A DNA stretch of 64,000 bases, taken from positions 744,001 through 808,000 of the forward strand of contig NZ_JBANRM010000001.1 of the NCBI RefSeq assembly GCF_037154085.1. Reading direction: 5' to 3'. Under the pieces are notes generated by a model that saw only the letters and a list, made by a program, of their open reading frames with translations, did no database searches and had not been told where the DNA came from. This DNA comes from Andeanibacterium fulvum. GTDB lineage: Bacteria; Pseudomonadota; Alphaproteobacteria; Sphingomonadales; Sphingomonadaceae. Positions 34,235 through 43,685 of this stretch are shown piece after piece. Each line of letters opens with the position of its first letter. The stretch's first letter is position 1. Made by a program: the position numbers and the translations under genes.

Positions 34235-35344
34235 TTGACCGCTTCCGCCGTCCTGACTGACAGCCCCCGCTCCTTCCTGCGGGCGAAACCGCGCGCTTCC
34301 CATCGTGGGCGGAAGCTGGCGGCGCTGGCGCTCGCCCTTGGCGTTCCAGCGGTCGCAGCGCCTGCCGAATGGCGCAGCCTCGACCTGTTCGGCAGCGAGG
34401 AAGCGAAAGCCGCAAGCCCGCTGGGCTTCGAGGTCGCAGGCGAAAGCTTCCCCGGTTCGGCCTTCTATTACCTTGCGGACGAGCCCTCTGCCTTCGCGGC
34501 CGCACCCGTCGGCGGCACTTTCGCGGTAGCCCAGCCCGGTGCAGCCGATCCTGCAATCGGCCCCGCCGCCCGGCCTATCGCCCTTGCCGGCAGCGCGATC
34601 GACAAGGCGCGCGCGTTGCAATGCATGACCATGGCGATCTATTACGAGGCAGCGACCGAATCCGATGCCGGCCAGCGCGCCGTGGCTCAGGTGGTGCTCA
34701 ACCGCGTGACGCATCCCGCCTATCCCAACACAGTGTGCGGCGTGGTCTTCCAGGGGTCCGAACGCTCGACCGGGTGCCAGTTCAGCTTCACCTGCGACGG
34801 CTCGCTTGCCCGCGCGCCCGCACGCAAGTTCTGGGACCGGGCGCAGCGCGTGGCGATGGCGGCGCTGGCCGGCTCGGTCTATCGCCCGGTGGGCCTCGCC
34901 ACCCATTACCACACCGTGCAGATCCATCCCTATTGGGCGGACAGCCTGAACAACATCACCACTATCGGCGCGCATACCTTCTACCGCTGGCGCGGCGCGG
35001 CGGGGCTGCCGGCAGCCTTTACCCAAGCCTATTACGGGGCCGAGCCCCTGCCCCAGCGCCATCGGCCCACCGCTGCGCCCGATCTGGCATCGCTCGCCGA
35101 TCCCATCGAACTGGCTCGCCGTTACGAGGCGACGCTGGCCAATTCGCAGGCCGCAACACCCGTTTCCGCCCGTGGCGGGGCAAGTGCCCCTGCGCAGTCC
35201 ACGCAGAACGCGCCTGCCCCTGCTTATTCGACCGAGATCGAAGCGCGCGGCGGCGAGACACTCTATTCCGGCAACCGCCTGCCTGCGGGCGGCGAAGTGA
35301 AGAGCCAGTACCAGCAGTCCGGCCAATGGATAGGCCGCCCCTGA
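34235..35344 (+). CDS. Exported SleB-like cell wall hydrolase
   Basis: 369 residues. The SleB/Hydrolase-2 domain covers residues about 125-260: MTMAIYYEAATESDAGQRAV contains the catalytic-type glutamate, followed by VVLNRVTHPAYPNTVCGVVF and STGCQFSFTCDG. In spore formers SleB cleaves cortex peptidoglycan; in proteobacteria such enzymes probably trim the wall. A hydrophobic segment after a basic start (LAALALALGVPAVAA) is a signal peptide or anchor. The C-terminal third is Pro/Ala/Ser-rich. The start is uncertain: TTG at 34235 is used because no ATG precedes the domain and no strong ribosome-binding site is visible. Confidence 0.82.
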   Translation: MTASAVLTDSPRSFLRAKPRASHRGRKLAALALALGVPAVAAPAEWRSLDLFGSEEAKAASPLGFEVAGESFPGSAFYYLADEPSAFAAAPVGGTFAVAQPGAADPAIGPAARPIALAGSAIDKARALQCMTMAIYYEAATESDAGQRAVAQVVLNRVTHPAYPNTVCGVVFQGSERSTGCQFSFTCDGSLARAPARKFWDRAQRVAMAALAGSVYRPVGLATHYHTVQIHPYWADSLNNITTIGAHTFYRWRGAAGLPAAFTQAYYGAEPLPQRHRPTAAPDLASLADPIELARRYEATLANSQAATPVSARGGASAPAQSTQNAPAPAYSTEIEARGGETLYSGNRLPAGGEVKSQYQQSGQWIGRP

Positions 35345-35509
35345 CGCACGACGAGGCGTTGCAGGTCAGGAATCCACCGCTTTCAAAGGTTTACAGGCTG
35401 GAAACCATGCGCGGGAACGAAGGCTTCAACTTGCCCCGCTAGGAACGTCCCAGGTCGAGCGCCCGGCAAGTGACCAGGGCGCCGCCGGGATGATGAAGGT
35501 TCCAGTCTT

Positions 35510-35887
35510 ATGACGATCCATTTCGCCGCCGCCGATGGCCGGCTGATTCCCAGCCTCAGCACATCGCGGGCCCGCGCCACCATGGCACGCCCGGCGAACG
35601 ACAACATCGCCCTGCGCCCCGAAGCGGCCCTGAATGCCGCCCTGAATTCTGCAAGCAATCCCGCTGCCGACCGTGCGATCCTGCATGCCGCGCTGCGCCA
35701 GTTCGCCCAGCACGGCATCGGCGCTGCCGATCATGCCCGCAATCAGGCCGAACGTGCCTTCTTTGCGGGCGACCGCGAGACCTATCGCTGGTGGCTGGGC
35801 GTATGCCGCACGCTCGACCGGCGAATGGCCGCCCGACTGGCCAGCCAGGCCGGTGAATTCGAAGGCGTTAATCCTCCGGGCCGATAA
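35510..35887 (+). CDS. Small conserved-looking protein of unknown function
   Basis: 125 residues. The ATG follows GAAGG at about ten bases. MARPANDN is followed by a helical, Ala-rich domain (AADRAILHAALRQFAQHG, ADHARNQAERAFFAGDRETY) and RWWLGVCRTLDRRMA. It has no signal peptide or membrane span, so is cytoplasmic. I do not recognise a family. It stands between the SleB-like gene and a GGDEF-EAL gene, 38 bases ahead of the latter, and could share its transcript. Confidence 0.6.
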   Translation: MTIHFAAADGRLIPSLSTSRARATMARPANDNIALRPEAALNAALNSASNPAADRAILHAALRQFAQHGIGAADHARNQAERAFFAGDRETYRWWLGVCRTLDRRMAARLASQAGEFEGVNPPGR

Positions 35888-35925
35888 AACCCACAGGTGC
35901 TGGTAAGGATCGTCTTAACCATTCA

Positions 35926-37920
35926 GTGACCTCTTCTCGCTATCCCGAGCGCGTGACGATCGGGAGACGACCGATAAAGAAGGTCAAGGAAATCCTTGCA
36001 CGAACCATCTCCGGCGATGCGCTGGACGATCGCGTTCGTCGCAAGCTCGTCACATCCCTATACACGCAGCCCTCCAGCCTCGCGATCGGCGCCCTCTGCG
36101 GCGTCAGCGCGGCGGCGACGGTGGCCTATGTGTCGGGCAATCTCCAGATCATCATCGCCGCGCTGCTGCTTACCGCCGTTGCGGTGATGCGCGTGGGGAT
36201 GGCCGCCAGCCTTGGCCCCGAGAGCGACCGGCGCGATGCCAAGCTGCTCGAGCTTCTCTATGAAGCGGGCGCCTTCAGCTTCGCCTTCCTGGTCGGCACG
36301 ATCGGCGCGCTTACTATCTGGTTCGACCTTTCGACCAGCCTGCAATTGCTGGCAGTGAGCTATGCCATTGCCTATGGCGCGGGCACGTCCACTCGCAATG
36401 CCGGCCTGCCGATGATCGCGCTGGGCCAGATGATTCTCTCGCTCGCTCCGCTGATCGTGGTCGCGGCGATCCGGGCCGAACCGATCTATATCGTCTTTTC
36501 CGTCACCACCCTGCTGCTGATCCCGGCAATGGCCTCGGTGACGTTCAACATCTTCGACGTGCTGCGCGAATCCGTCGCTGCTGCGGAGACCAGCCAGCGC
36601 ATGGCCGACAAGATGCGCGACCTTGCCCGCACCGACGTCGTCACCGGCCTGTCCAACCGTGCCGGTCTCAACCACGAGATGGTCGAGAAACTGATGACGA
36701 TGCGCGACGACCAGAAGCTCGCGCTGTTCTGGCTCGATCTCGACAAGTTCAAGGAAGTGAACGACACGCTCGGCCATCCGGTGGGCGACCGCGTGTTGAC
36801 CGAAGTCGCCCGCCGCCTGCGCGAAACCGCGCCCGATGGCGCAACTGTCGCCCGTTTCGGCGGCGACGAGTTCATCGTGGTATGCGAAGTGGACACGCGC
36901 TCGGAAAGCGAACGCCTCGCCAGCAGCCTGCTCGACGAAATCTCGCGCCCCTATCGCATCGACGGCGAACGGCTGGAAATCGGCACTTCCATGGGCATCG
37001 CCCTGATGCCCGACGACGGCACCGATCTCGACACCGTGATGCAAAGCGCGGACCTTGCGCTCTATCACGCCAAGGTGAACGGCCGGAACCAGACGAGCTT
37101 CTTCGACGCTTCGATGACGCGCGACCTGATGCGCCGCAAGGAGATCGAGGCCGAACTGCGCGCCGCCCTGCAGCGCGACGAATTGTCGATCTTCTTCCAG
37201 CCGATTGTCGATCTCGAAACCGGGCGGATCAAGACCTTCGAAGCGCTGGTGCGCTGGTTCCACCCCGAAAAGGGCGAGCTGCGCCCGGACGAGTTCATTC
37301 CGGTCGCCGAAGAAACCGGCGTTATCATCACGCTGGGCAACTGGATCACGGCACAGGCCGCCAAGGCTTGCGCCCAGTGGCCCGAAGACGTGACCATCGC
37401 GGTCAACCTCTCGCCCGTGCAGATCAAGGCTCCGGGTTCGGCGCTGGGCATCCTGAACGCGCTGAAGGAAGCCAAGCTCGATCCTTCGCGGCTTGAGCTG
37501 GAAGTGACCGAGAGCCTGTTCCTGGAAGACAATCACCACACTGCCCGCTTCATCGAGAAGCTGGCAGCCGAAGGCGTGCGCTTCGCGCTCGACGATTTCG
37601 GCACGGGCTATTCCTCGCTCGGCTACATCAACAAGTTCCCCTTCAAGAAGATCAAGGTGGACCGCAGCTTCGTTTCCGGCCCCAATGTCGGCCGCAAGAG
37701 CGACGCGATCATCCGCGCCGTGGCCGAACTCGGCTCGCGGCTGGAAATGGACATCGTGGCCGAAGGGCTCGAAACCATCGAACAGGTCCGCGCCGTGCGC
37801 GATGCCGGCTGTACCCTGGGCCAGGGTTACTATTTCAGCCGCGCCGTGCCCGATTACCTTGCCGCTACCCTGCTGGCGCAGGAACGCGACAAGGAACCCG
37901 CCATCCGCTTGGTTGGCTGA
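35926..37920 (+). CDS. Membrane GGDEF-EAL cyclic-di-GMP signalling protein
   Basis: 664 residues. The first 210 hold about six membrane spans (for example LQIIIAALLLTAVAVMRVGM and SFAFLVGTIGALTIWFDLS), a probable sensor. The diguanylate cyclase domain (about 235-395) has RFGGDEFIVV, so the active site is intact. The phosphodiesterase domain (about 410-650) has EALVRW, NLSP, EVTES, LDDFGTGYSS, KIKVDRSF and EGLET, so all metal and catalytic residues are kept. It could therefore make and break c-di-GMP. The start is GTG with a weak ribosome-binding site; a GTG at 35953 is an alternative. Confidence 0.93.
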   Translation: MTSSRYPERVTIGRRPIKKVKEILARTISGDALDDRVRRKLVTSLYTQPSSLAIGALCGVSAAATVAYVSGNLQIIIAALLLTAVAVMRVGMAASLGPESDRRDAKLLELLYEAGAFSFAFLVGTIGALTIWFDLSTSLQLLAVSYAIAYGAGTSTRNAGLPMIALGQMILSLAPLIVVAAIRAEPIYIVFSVTTLLLIPAMASVTFNIFDVLRESVAAAETSQRMADKMRDLARTDVVTGLSNRAGLNHEMVEKLMTMRDDQKLALFWLDLDKFKEVNDTLGHPVGDRVLTEVARRLRETAPDGATVARFGGDEFIVVCEVDTRSESERLASSLLDEISRPYRIDGERLEIGTSMGIALMPDDGTDLDTVMQSADLALYHAKVNGRNQTSFFDASMTRDLMRRKEIEAELRAALQRDELSIFFQPIVDLETGRIKTFEALVRWFHPEKGELRPDEFIPVAEETGVIITLGNWITAQAAKACAQWPEDVTIAVNLSPVQIKAPGSALGILNALKEAKLDPSRLELEVTESLFLEDNHHTARFIEKLAAEGVRFALDDFGTGYSSLGYINKFPFKKIKVDRSFVSGPNVGRKSDAIIRAVAELGSRLEMDIVAEGLETIEQVRAVRDAGCTLGQGYYFSRAVPDYLAATLLAQERDKEPAIRLVG

Positions 37921-38308
37921 TCGGCACCGCCTGATCGACGCCAGTTGACGCGCGCCTGCGGCCAGACCCGGTCCCGGACCGAGTCACCGCCGCCGCCCTT
38001 TCCCTCCCCGCTTGGCGGGTTCATCTTCCGGACATTCGCAACGGGTATTCACCTGCATGCAACAGCCTGTGCGGGCGCCCTTTCATGGTCGCTGCCGCGG
38101 GGCAATTCCCGTTCCGTTTTTACCCTAATTGATATTGCGAACTGTTATCACAAAATAAGCAAAATTGGCGGCTTTTCGCGGTTGCCAAAGCAAATCCACA
38201 GGCCTAGGGCCGACTCAAACTTGGGGCGTTCGCCTCTCGCGGGATGCGGGGCGCACGCCATTCGGATGAGCATCGCTCCCGCTCTTTCGCGAAAGGCAAG
38301 CATCGCAC
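37921..38308 (+). promoter_or_regulatory. Intergenic region with candidate mdh promoter
   Basis: 388 bases with no gene. Around 38125-38165 the sequence turns AT-rich. TTGATA at 38129-38134 and AAAATA at 38152-38157, 17 bases apart, make a plausible though weak sigma-70 promoter for the mdh-suc cluster. The rest is GC-rich with nothing recognised. Confidence 0.4.
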
Positions 38309-39271
38309 ATGGCTCGCAAGAAGATCGCCCTCATCGGCGCCGGCATGATCGGCGGCACCCTGGCCCACCTCGCCGCGAAGAAGGAGATGGGTGACATCGT
38401 CCTGTTCGACATTGCCGAGGGCATTCCCCAGGGCAAAGCGCTGGACCTTTCCCAGTGCGGCCCGGTCGAAGGGTTCGACGCGAAGATCACCGGCACCAAC
38501 GATTATGCCGATATCGCTGGCGCGGACGTGATCATCGTCACGGCCGGCGTGCCCCGCAAGCCGGGCATGAGCCGCGATGACCTGCTGGGCATCAACCTCT
38601 CCGTGATGAAGGCCGTGGGCGAAGGCATCAAGAACCACGCGCCCGACGCTTTCGTGATCTGCATCACCAACCCGCTCGACGCGATGGTCTGGGCGCTGCG
38701 CGAATTCTCCGGCCTGCCCGCCAACAAGGTCGTCGGCATGGCCGGCGTGCTGGACAGCGCGCGCTTCGCCACTTTCCTCGCCTGGGAATTCGGCGTCTCG
38801 GTGAAGGACGTGAACGCCTTCGTGCTGGGCGGCCATGGCGACACCATGGTGCCGGTCACCAGCTACACCACCATTTCGGGCATCCCGGTCGACGATCTGG
38901 TCAAGATGGGCAAGTCCAGCAAGGAAGCCATCGACGCGATCGTGGCTCGCACCCGTTCGGGCGGCGGCGAAATCGTCGGCCTGCTCAAGACCGGTTCGGC
39001 CTATTACGCGCCCGCCACTTCGGCGATTGCCATGGCGGAAGCCTATCTGGGCGACCAGAAGCGCATCCTGCCCTGCGCCGTGTATGTTGACGGCCAATAT
39101 GGCCTCGATGGCCTCTATGTCGGCGTCCCCGCCGTGGTCGGCGCCAATGGCGTGGAGGAAGTGGTGGAAATCGCGCTGGACGACGCGGCCAAGGCCAACT
39201 TCCAGACCTCGGTCGATGCGGTCAAGGAACTGCTCGTCGCGTGCAAGGGCATCGACCCGAGCCTGGGCTGA
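38309..39271 (+). CDS. mdh: Malate dehydrogenase
   Basis: 320 residues, of the lactate-dehydrogenase-like MDH type usual in alphaproteobacteria. It oxidises malate to oxaloacetate with NAD+ in the TCA cycle. ALIGAGMIGGTLAHLAA is the NAD-binding loop. GVPRKPGMSRDDLL carries the substrate arginines, with Arg at the position that selects malate. CITNPLDAM, DSARF and GGHGDTMVP, with the catalytic histidine, follow. It opens the run mdh - exported protein - sucD - sucA - sucB - lpd. Confidence 0.96.
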   Translation: MARKKIALIGAGMIGGTLAHLAAKKEMGDIVLFDIAEGIPQGKALDLSQCGPVEGFDAKITGTNDYADIAGADVIIVTAGVPRKPGMSRDDLLGINLSVMKAVGEGIKNHAPDAFVICITNPLDAMVWALREFSGLPANKVVGMAGVLDSARFATFLAWEFGVSVKDVNAFVLGGHGDTMVPVTSYTTISGIPVDDLVKMGKSSKEAIDAIVARTRSGGGEIVGLLKTGSAYYAPATSAIAMAEAYLGDQKRILPCAVYVDGQYGLDGLYVGVPAVVGANGVEEVVEIALDDAAKANFQTSVDAVKELLVACKGIDPSLG

Positions 39272-39278
39272 GTCTGAC

Positions 39279-39893
39279 TTGATCCTCGCCGCAGCCCTTC
39301 TTCCCCTCGCAGCGGCAGCAGCGAGTGAGGACCTCGCGGAGCCGGAACCCTATCCGGCACGCGAGGTTCTGGCAGCCTTTGCCACGGCCTGTTCGGGGAT
39401 CGAGGAGATTCCCGTCGCGCAGGCTTCGGCCCAGGCGGCCGGCTGGGAACATTACTCCCCCGCTGCCGACAGTGCGATTGCCCGCATCGTCGCCTCCGGC
39501 GAAGAGCTGATGGCGAAGGAAGACCCCACCGTGCAGATTCTGGATGGCGGCATCTGGCGCAAGTCGGTTGCCGGACGCGAATTGTTCACGGTGATTTCCG
39601 GCGTGGAGTTGGACGGTATCGTCTCGCATGGCTGCCGCGTCTACGATCTTTCCGCCCCCGCCGCACTTCCGCTGGAAGAACTGCGCGACTGGGCTGTTCG
39701 CGATCCGGCGGAACGGCCCAACGGCATTCCCGGTGGCAGCAAGTTCGTCTGGAACCCGGGGCTGAAACCGGGCCACATGGAAATGGAAATCAGCTTCGTG
39801 CCTCAGGGCACGGTGCTTCCCGAACCGCTTGCCGGCATTCCCCTGTCCGGCCTCGTTTTCACTGCCTCCTCGGTGGAGTTTACCGATCTATGA
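39279..39893 (+). CDS. Exported hypothetical protein between mdh and sucD
   Basis: 204 residues from a TTG seven bases after the mdh stop. The frame is open far upstream inside mdh, but only this start gives a signal peptide (MILAAALLPLAAAAAS). The mature part contains YPAREVLAAFATACSGIE, one further cysteine (SHGCRVYD) and FTASSVEFTDL at the end. I recognise no domain. Its stop overlaps the sucD ATG, so it is translated within the TCA operon, in the place where sucC stands in many bacteria. It bears no resemblance to SucC (no ATP-grasp motifs). Confidence 0.65.
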   Translation: MILAAALLPLAAAAASEDLAEPEPYPAREVLAAFATACSGIEEIPVAQASAQAAGWEHYSPAADSAIARIVASGEELMAKEDPTVQILDGGIWRKSVAGRELFTVISGVELDGIVSHGCRVYDLSAPAALPLEELRDWAVRDPAERPNGIPGGSKFVWNPGLKPGHMEMEISFVPQGTVLPEPLAGIPLSGLVFTASSVEFTDL

Positions 39894-40780
39894 GCATTCT
39901 CATCAACAAGGACACCAAGGTCATCACTCAGGGGATGACCGGCGCCACCGGCACGTTCCACACGGAACAAGCCGTGGCCTATGGCACGCAGATGGTCGCG
40001 GGCGTGACCCCCGGCAAGGGCGGCACCAGCCATATCGGTATCCCCGTTTATGACACGGTGGCCGAAGCAAAGCACGCCACCAGCGCCACCGCTTCGGTGA
40101 TCTACGTTCCGCCGCCGTTCGCCGCGGATTCGATCCTGGAAGCGATCGATGCCGAGATCGAACTGATCGTGGCCATCACCGAGGGCATCCCCGTGCTCGA
40201 CATGGTCAAGGTGAAGCGCGCCCTGTCCGGCAGCAAGAGCCGTCTGATCGGCCCGAACTGCCCCGGCGTTCTGACGCCCAACGAATGCAAGATCGGCATC
40301 ATGCCGGGCTCCATCTTCAAGAAGGGCTCGGTCGGCGTCGTCAGCCGTTCGGGCACGCTCACTTATGAAGCCGTGCACCAGACCACCATGGCGGGCCTTG
40401 GCCAGACCACGGCGGTCGGCATCGGCGGCGACCCGGTGAACGGCACCAACTTCATCGACGTGCTGGAACTGTTCCTGGCCGATGACGAGACCAAGTCGAT
40501 CATCATGATCGGCGAAATCGGCGGCAGCGCCGAGGAAGAAGCCGCCCAGTTCCTGAAGGACGAGGCAAAGCGCGGCCGCAAGAAGCCGATGGTCGGCTTC
40601 ATCGCCGGACGCACGGCCCCTCCGGGCCGCCGCATGGGCCATGCCGGCGCGATCGTTTCGGGCGGCCAGGGCGGCGCGGAAGACAAGATCGCTGCGATGG
40701 AAGAAGCGGGCATCCGCGTCTCCCCCTCGCCCAGCGAACTCGGCACCACGCTGGCGGATCTGCTGAAGGAACTGGCGTAA
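39890..40780 (+). CDS. sucD: Succinate-CoA ligase, alpha subunit
   Basis: 296 residues. Interconverts succinyl-CoA and succinate with ADP or GDP, as a complex with SucC. TGATGTFHTEQAVAYGT opens the CoA-binding Rossmann domain, GPNCPGVLTP is conserved, and GRTAPPGRRMGHAGAIVSGG carries the phosphorylated active-site histidine. The ATG overlaps the stop of the exported-protein gene. The partner sucC is not in this window and must lie elsewhere for the enzyme to work. Confidence 0.96.
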   Translation: MSILINKDTKVITQGMTGATGTFHTEQAVAYGTQMVAGVTPGKGGTSHIGIPVYDTVAEAKHATSATASVIYVPPPFAADSILEAIDAEIELIVAITEGIPVLDMVKVKRALSGSKSRLIGPNCPGVLTPNECKIGIMPGSIFKKGSVGVVSRSGTLTYEAVHQTTMAGLGQTTAVGIGGDPVNGTNFIDVLELFLADDETKSIIMIGEIGGSAEEEAAQFLKDEAKRGRKKPMVGFIAGRTAPPGRRMGHAGAIVSGGQGGAEDKIAAMEEAGIRVSPSPSELGTTLADLLKELA

Positions 40781-40787
40781 TCCCTCA

Positions 40788-40805
40788 CCCCCGCTTCGGC
40801 GGGGG
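40788..40805 (+). other. Intercistronic UUCG hairpin between sucD and sucA
   Basis: CCCCCGC and GCGGGGG enclose TTCG, giving a very stable C(UUCG)G tetraloop hairpin eight bases after the sucD stop. No T-run follows. It may protect the upstream mRNA or tune read-through into sucA; the GGGGG of its right arm could also act as the sucA ribosome-binding site and so be masked by the hairpin. Confidence 0.6.
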
Positions 40806-40814
40806 CCTATTACG

Positions 40815-43658
40815 GTGAACCCAATGGGCAACGAACTGCACGATTTCCCGCTCGATACCGGCTCCGAAGGGCCGCAACCCGGCCCCAGCTGGAAGAATCC
40901 CCGCTGGCCGCTGACCGATGTGGCGAGCGAGGACGACCTCACGCAGGCGCTCGATCCCTTCGCCATGAAGGCGGTGGTGAAGCAGTCCGCCGAAAAGGCC
41001 GGACTGAAGCTTGACGAACGGGCAATCGAGCAGGCGGCAGCGGATGCGATCCGCGCCATGATGCTGGTGCGCACTTATCGCGTGCGCGGCCATCTTGCGG
41101 CCGATCTGGACCCGCTGGGTCTGCATCAGCGGGAACTGCCGGCCGACCTCACGCCCGAATATCATGGCTTCTCCGGCGCCGCGCTGGACCGTCCGGTCTA
41201 TATGGGCGGCAATCTCGGCCTCGAATGGGCGACCGTGCGCGAGATCGTCGACACCCTGCGGGCCAATTATTGCGGCCATGTCGGCCTCGAATACATGCAC
41301 ATCACCGATCTGGACGAGCGCCGCTTCCTCCAGCAGCGCATGGAAGGTGCCGGCAAGGAAATCGAGTTCACCGAGAACGGCAAGAAGGCCATCCTGGCCG
41401 CCGTGATCCGCGGCGAGGAATATGAAAAGTTCCTCGGCAAGAAATATGTCGGCACCAAGCGCTTCGGCCTGGATGGCGGCGAGTCCATGATCCCGGCGCT
41501 GGAGGCGGTGATCAAGTATGGCGGCGCGCTGGGTGTGCGCGAGATCGTCTATGGCATGGCCCATCGCGGCCGCCTCAACGTGCTCGCCAACGTGATGGCC
41601 AAGCCCTATCGCGTGATCTTCCACGAATTCTCAGGCGGCAGCGCCAATCCGGAAGACGTCGGCGGTTCGGGCGACGTGAAATATCACCTCGGCACCAGCA
41701 CCGACCGCGAATTCGACGGGATCAAGGTTCACATGAGCCTGGTGCCCAACCCCAGCCACCTCGAAACGGTGGACCCGGTGGTGCTGGGCAAGGTCCGCGC
41801 GCAGCAGGCCTTCCGCGAGGATCTGGACAAGCATGAGCAGGTTCTGCCCGTCCTGATCCATGGCGACGCGGCCTTTGCCGGCCAGGGCATCGTCTGGGAA
41901 TGTTTCGGCCTGTCCGGCGTGCGCGGCTACAGCACCGGCGGTTGCATCCACTTCGTGATCAACAACCAGATCGGCTTCACCACCAGCCCGAAATTCGCGC
42001 GCAACTCGCCCTACCCGTCCGACGTGGCCAAGGGCGTGCAGGCCCCGATCCTGCATGTGAACGGCGACGATCCGGAAGCGGTGACCTTCGCCTGCAAGCT
42101 TGCGGTCGAATATCGCCAGACCTTCAAGCGCGACATCGTGATCGACATGTGGTGCTATCGCCGCTTCGGCCACAACGAAGGCGACGAGCCCAGCTTCACT
42201 CAGCCGCTGATGTATTCCAAGATCCGTCAGCACCCGCGTGTCAGCGAGATCTATGCCCAGCGCCTGATCGAAGAAAGCGTGATCGATAAGAACTGGGCCG
42301 GGGAAACCGCGTCCCACTTCATCGCTGTGCTCGATCAGGAATTCGAGGCTGGCAAGGGCTACAAGCCCAATGAGGCAGACTGGTTCGCCGGCCGCTGGAG
42401 CGGGCTGAACAAGCCGGCCGATCCGGAAACCGCCCGCCGCAACATCAATACCGCGATCGAACCCAAGCTGTTCGAAAGCCTTGGTCGCACGCTCAGCACC
42501 GTTCCTGCGGATCTGGAGATCCACAAGACGCTGGCCCGTGTGATCGATGCCAAGCGCGAGATGTTCGAGAGCGGCAAGGGCTTCGACTGGTCGACGGCCG
42601 AGGCGCTCGCCTTCGGCAGCCTGATGATGGAAGGCTTCGGCATCCGCCTGTCCGGGCAGGATTCCAGCCGCGGCACTTTCAGCCAGCGCCATGCGACCTG
42701 GATCGACCAGCGCGACGAGCGCAAGTATATCCCGCTCTGCGAACTGCCGCATGGCAAGTTCGAGGTCTATGACAGCCCGCTGTCCGAATATGGCGTGCTG
42801 GGCTTCGAATATGGCTTCGCCAGCGCCGACCCGAAGACGCTGGTGCTGTGGGAAGCGCAGTTCGGCGACTTCGCCAATGGCGCGCAGATCATCATCGACC
42901 AGTATATAGCCGCGTCCGAAGCCAAGTGGCTGCGTGCCAACGGCCTCGTGATGCTGCTGCCGCACGGCTATGAAGGCCAGGGGCCGGAACACAGTTCCGC
43001 TCGCCTGGAACGCTTCCTGCAGCTGTGTGCGGGCGATAACCTGCAAGTGTGCAACATCACCGTTCCGGCCAATTACTTCCACGTGCTGCGCCGGCAGATG
43101 CTGCGTCCCTTCCGCAAGCCGCTGATCATCATGTCGCCCAAATCGCTGCTGCGCCATCCCATGGCGAAATCGCAGGCGAGCGAGTTCACCGGCGAAGGCC
43201 ACTTCATGCGCCTCGTTTCGGATACGAAGCCGATCGAGGACAAGAAGGTCCGCCGCCTCGTGCTTTGTTCGGGCAAGGTCGCCTATGACCTGATCGAAAC
43301 GCGCGACAAGGAAGCACTGGACGATGTCTCGATCGTTCGGGTCGAGCAGCTCTATCCCTTCCCGGGCGAGCCGCTGGCCGCGCGCCTCTCGCGGATGAGC
43401 AATCTCGAGGAAGTGGTTTGGTGCCAGGAAGAACCGCGCAATAATGGCGCATGGTTCTTCGTGGAAAGCCAGATCGAAGACGCGCTGACCGCAGCAGGCA
43501 AGGCAGGCATGCGTGCCTGCTATGCCGGGCGCGATCCCGCCGCCTCGCCCGCCACGGGCCTCGCCTCCAAGCACAAGGAACAGCAGGAGGCGCTGGTCGC
43601 CGCCGCGCTGGGCCTCGACCATTCCGCCCCCGCCGCCGCCAAGGCGAAGGGCAAGTAA
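40815..43658 (+). CDS. sucA: 2-oxoglutarate dehydrogenase E1 component
   Basis: 947 residues, usual for the homodimeric thiamine-diphosphate E1 enzyme that decarboxylates 2-oxoglutarate and passes the succinyl group to SucB. VRTYRVRGHLAADLDPLG, YGMAHRGRLNVLANV, IHGDAAFAGQGIVWECF (thiamine site) and NNQIGFTTSP are family blocks. LLPHGYEGQGPEHSSARLER lies in the transketolase-like second half. The GTG at 40815 has GGGGG nine bases before it; the ATG at 40824 is the alternative and would shorten the protein by three residues. Confidence 0.96.
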   Translation: MNPMGNELHDFPLDTGSEGPQPGPSWKNPRWPLTDVASEDDLTQALDPFAMKAVVKQSAEKAGLKLDERAIEQAAADAIRAMMLVRTYRVRGHLAADLDPLGLHQRELPADLTPEYHGFSGAALDRPVYMGGNLGLEWATVREIVDTLRANYCGHVGLEYMHITDLDERRFLQQRMEGAGKEIEFTENGKKAILAAVIRGEEYEKFLGKKYVGTKRFGLDGGESMIPALEAVIKYGGALGVREIVYGMAHRGRLNVLANVMAKPYRVIFHEFSGGSANPEDVGGSGDVKYHLGTSTDREFDGIKVHMSLVPNPSHLETVDPVVLGKVRAQQAFREDLDKHEQVLPVLIHGDAAFAGQGIVWECFGLSGVRGYSTGGCIHFVINNQIGFTTSPKFARNSPYPSDVAKGVQAPILHVNGDDPEAVTFACKLAVEYRQTFKRDIVIDMWCYRRFGHNEGDEPSFTQPLMYSKIRQHPRVSEIYAQRLIEESVIDKNWAGETASHFIAVLDQEFEAGKGYKPNEADWFAGRWSGLNKPADPETARRNINTAIEPKLFESLGRTLSTVPADLEIHKTLARVIDAKREMFESGKGFDWSTAEALAFGSLMMEGFGIRLSGQDSSRGTFSQRHATWIDQRDERKYIPLCELPHGKFEVYDSPLSEYGVLGFEYGFASADPKTLVLWEAQFGDFANGAQIIIDQYIAASEAKWLRANGLVMLLPHGYEGQGPEHSSARLERFLQLCAGDNLQVCNITVPANYFHVLRRQMLRPFRKPLIIMSPKSLLRHPMAKSQASEFTGEGHFMRLVSDTKPIEDKKVRRLVLCSGKVAYDLIETRDKEALDDVSIVRVEQLYPFPGEPLAARLSRMSNLEEVVWCQEEPRNNGAWFFVESQIEDALTAAGKAGMRACYAGRDPAASPATGLASKHKEQQEALVAAALGLDHSAPAAAKAKGK

Positions 43659-43685
43659 GCCTGACCCCCACAGGGAAGAACGACC

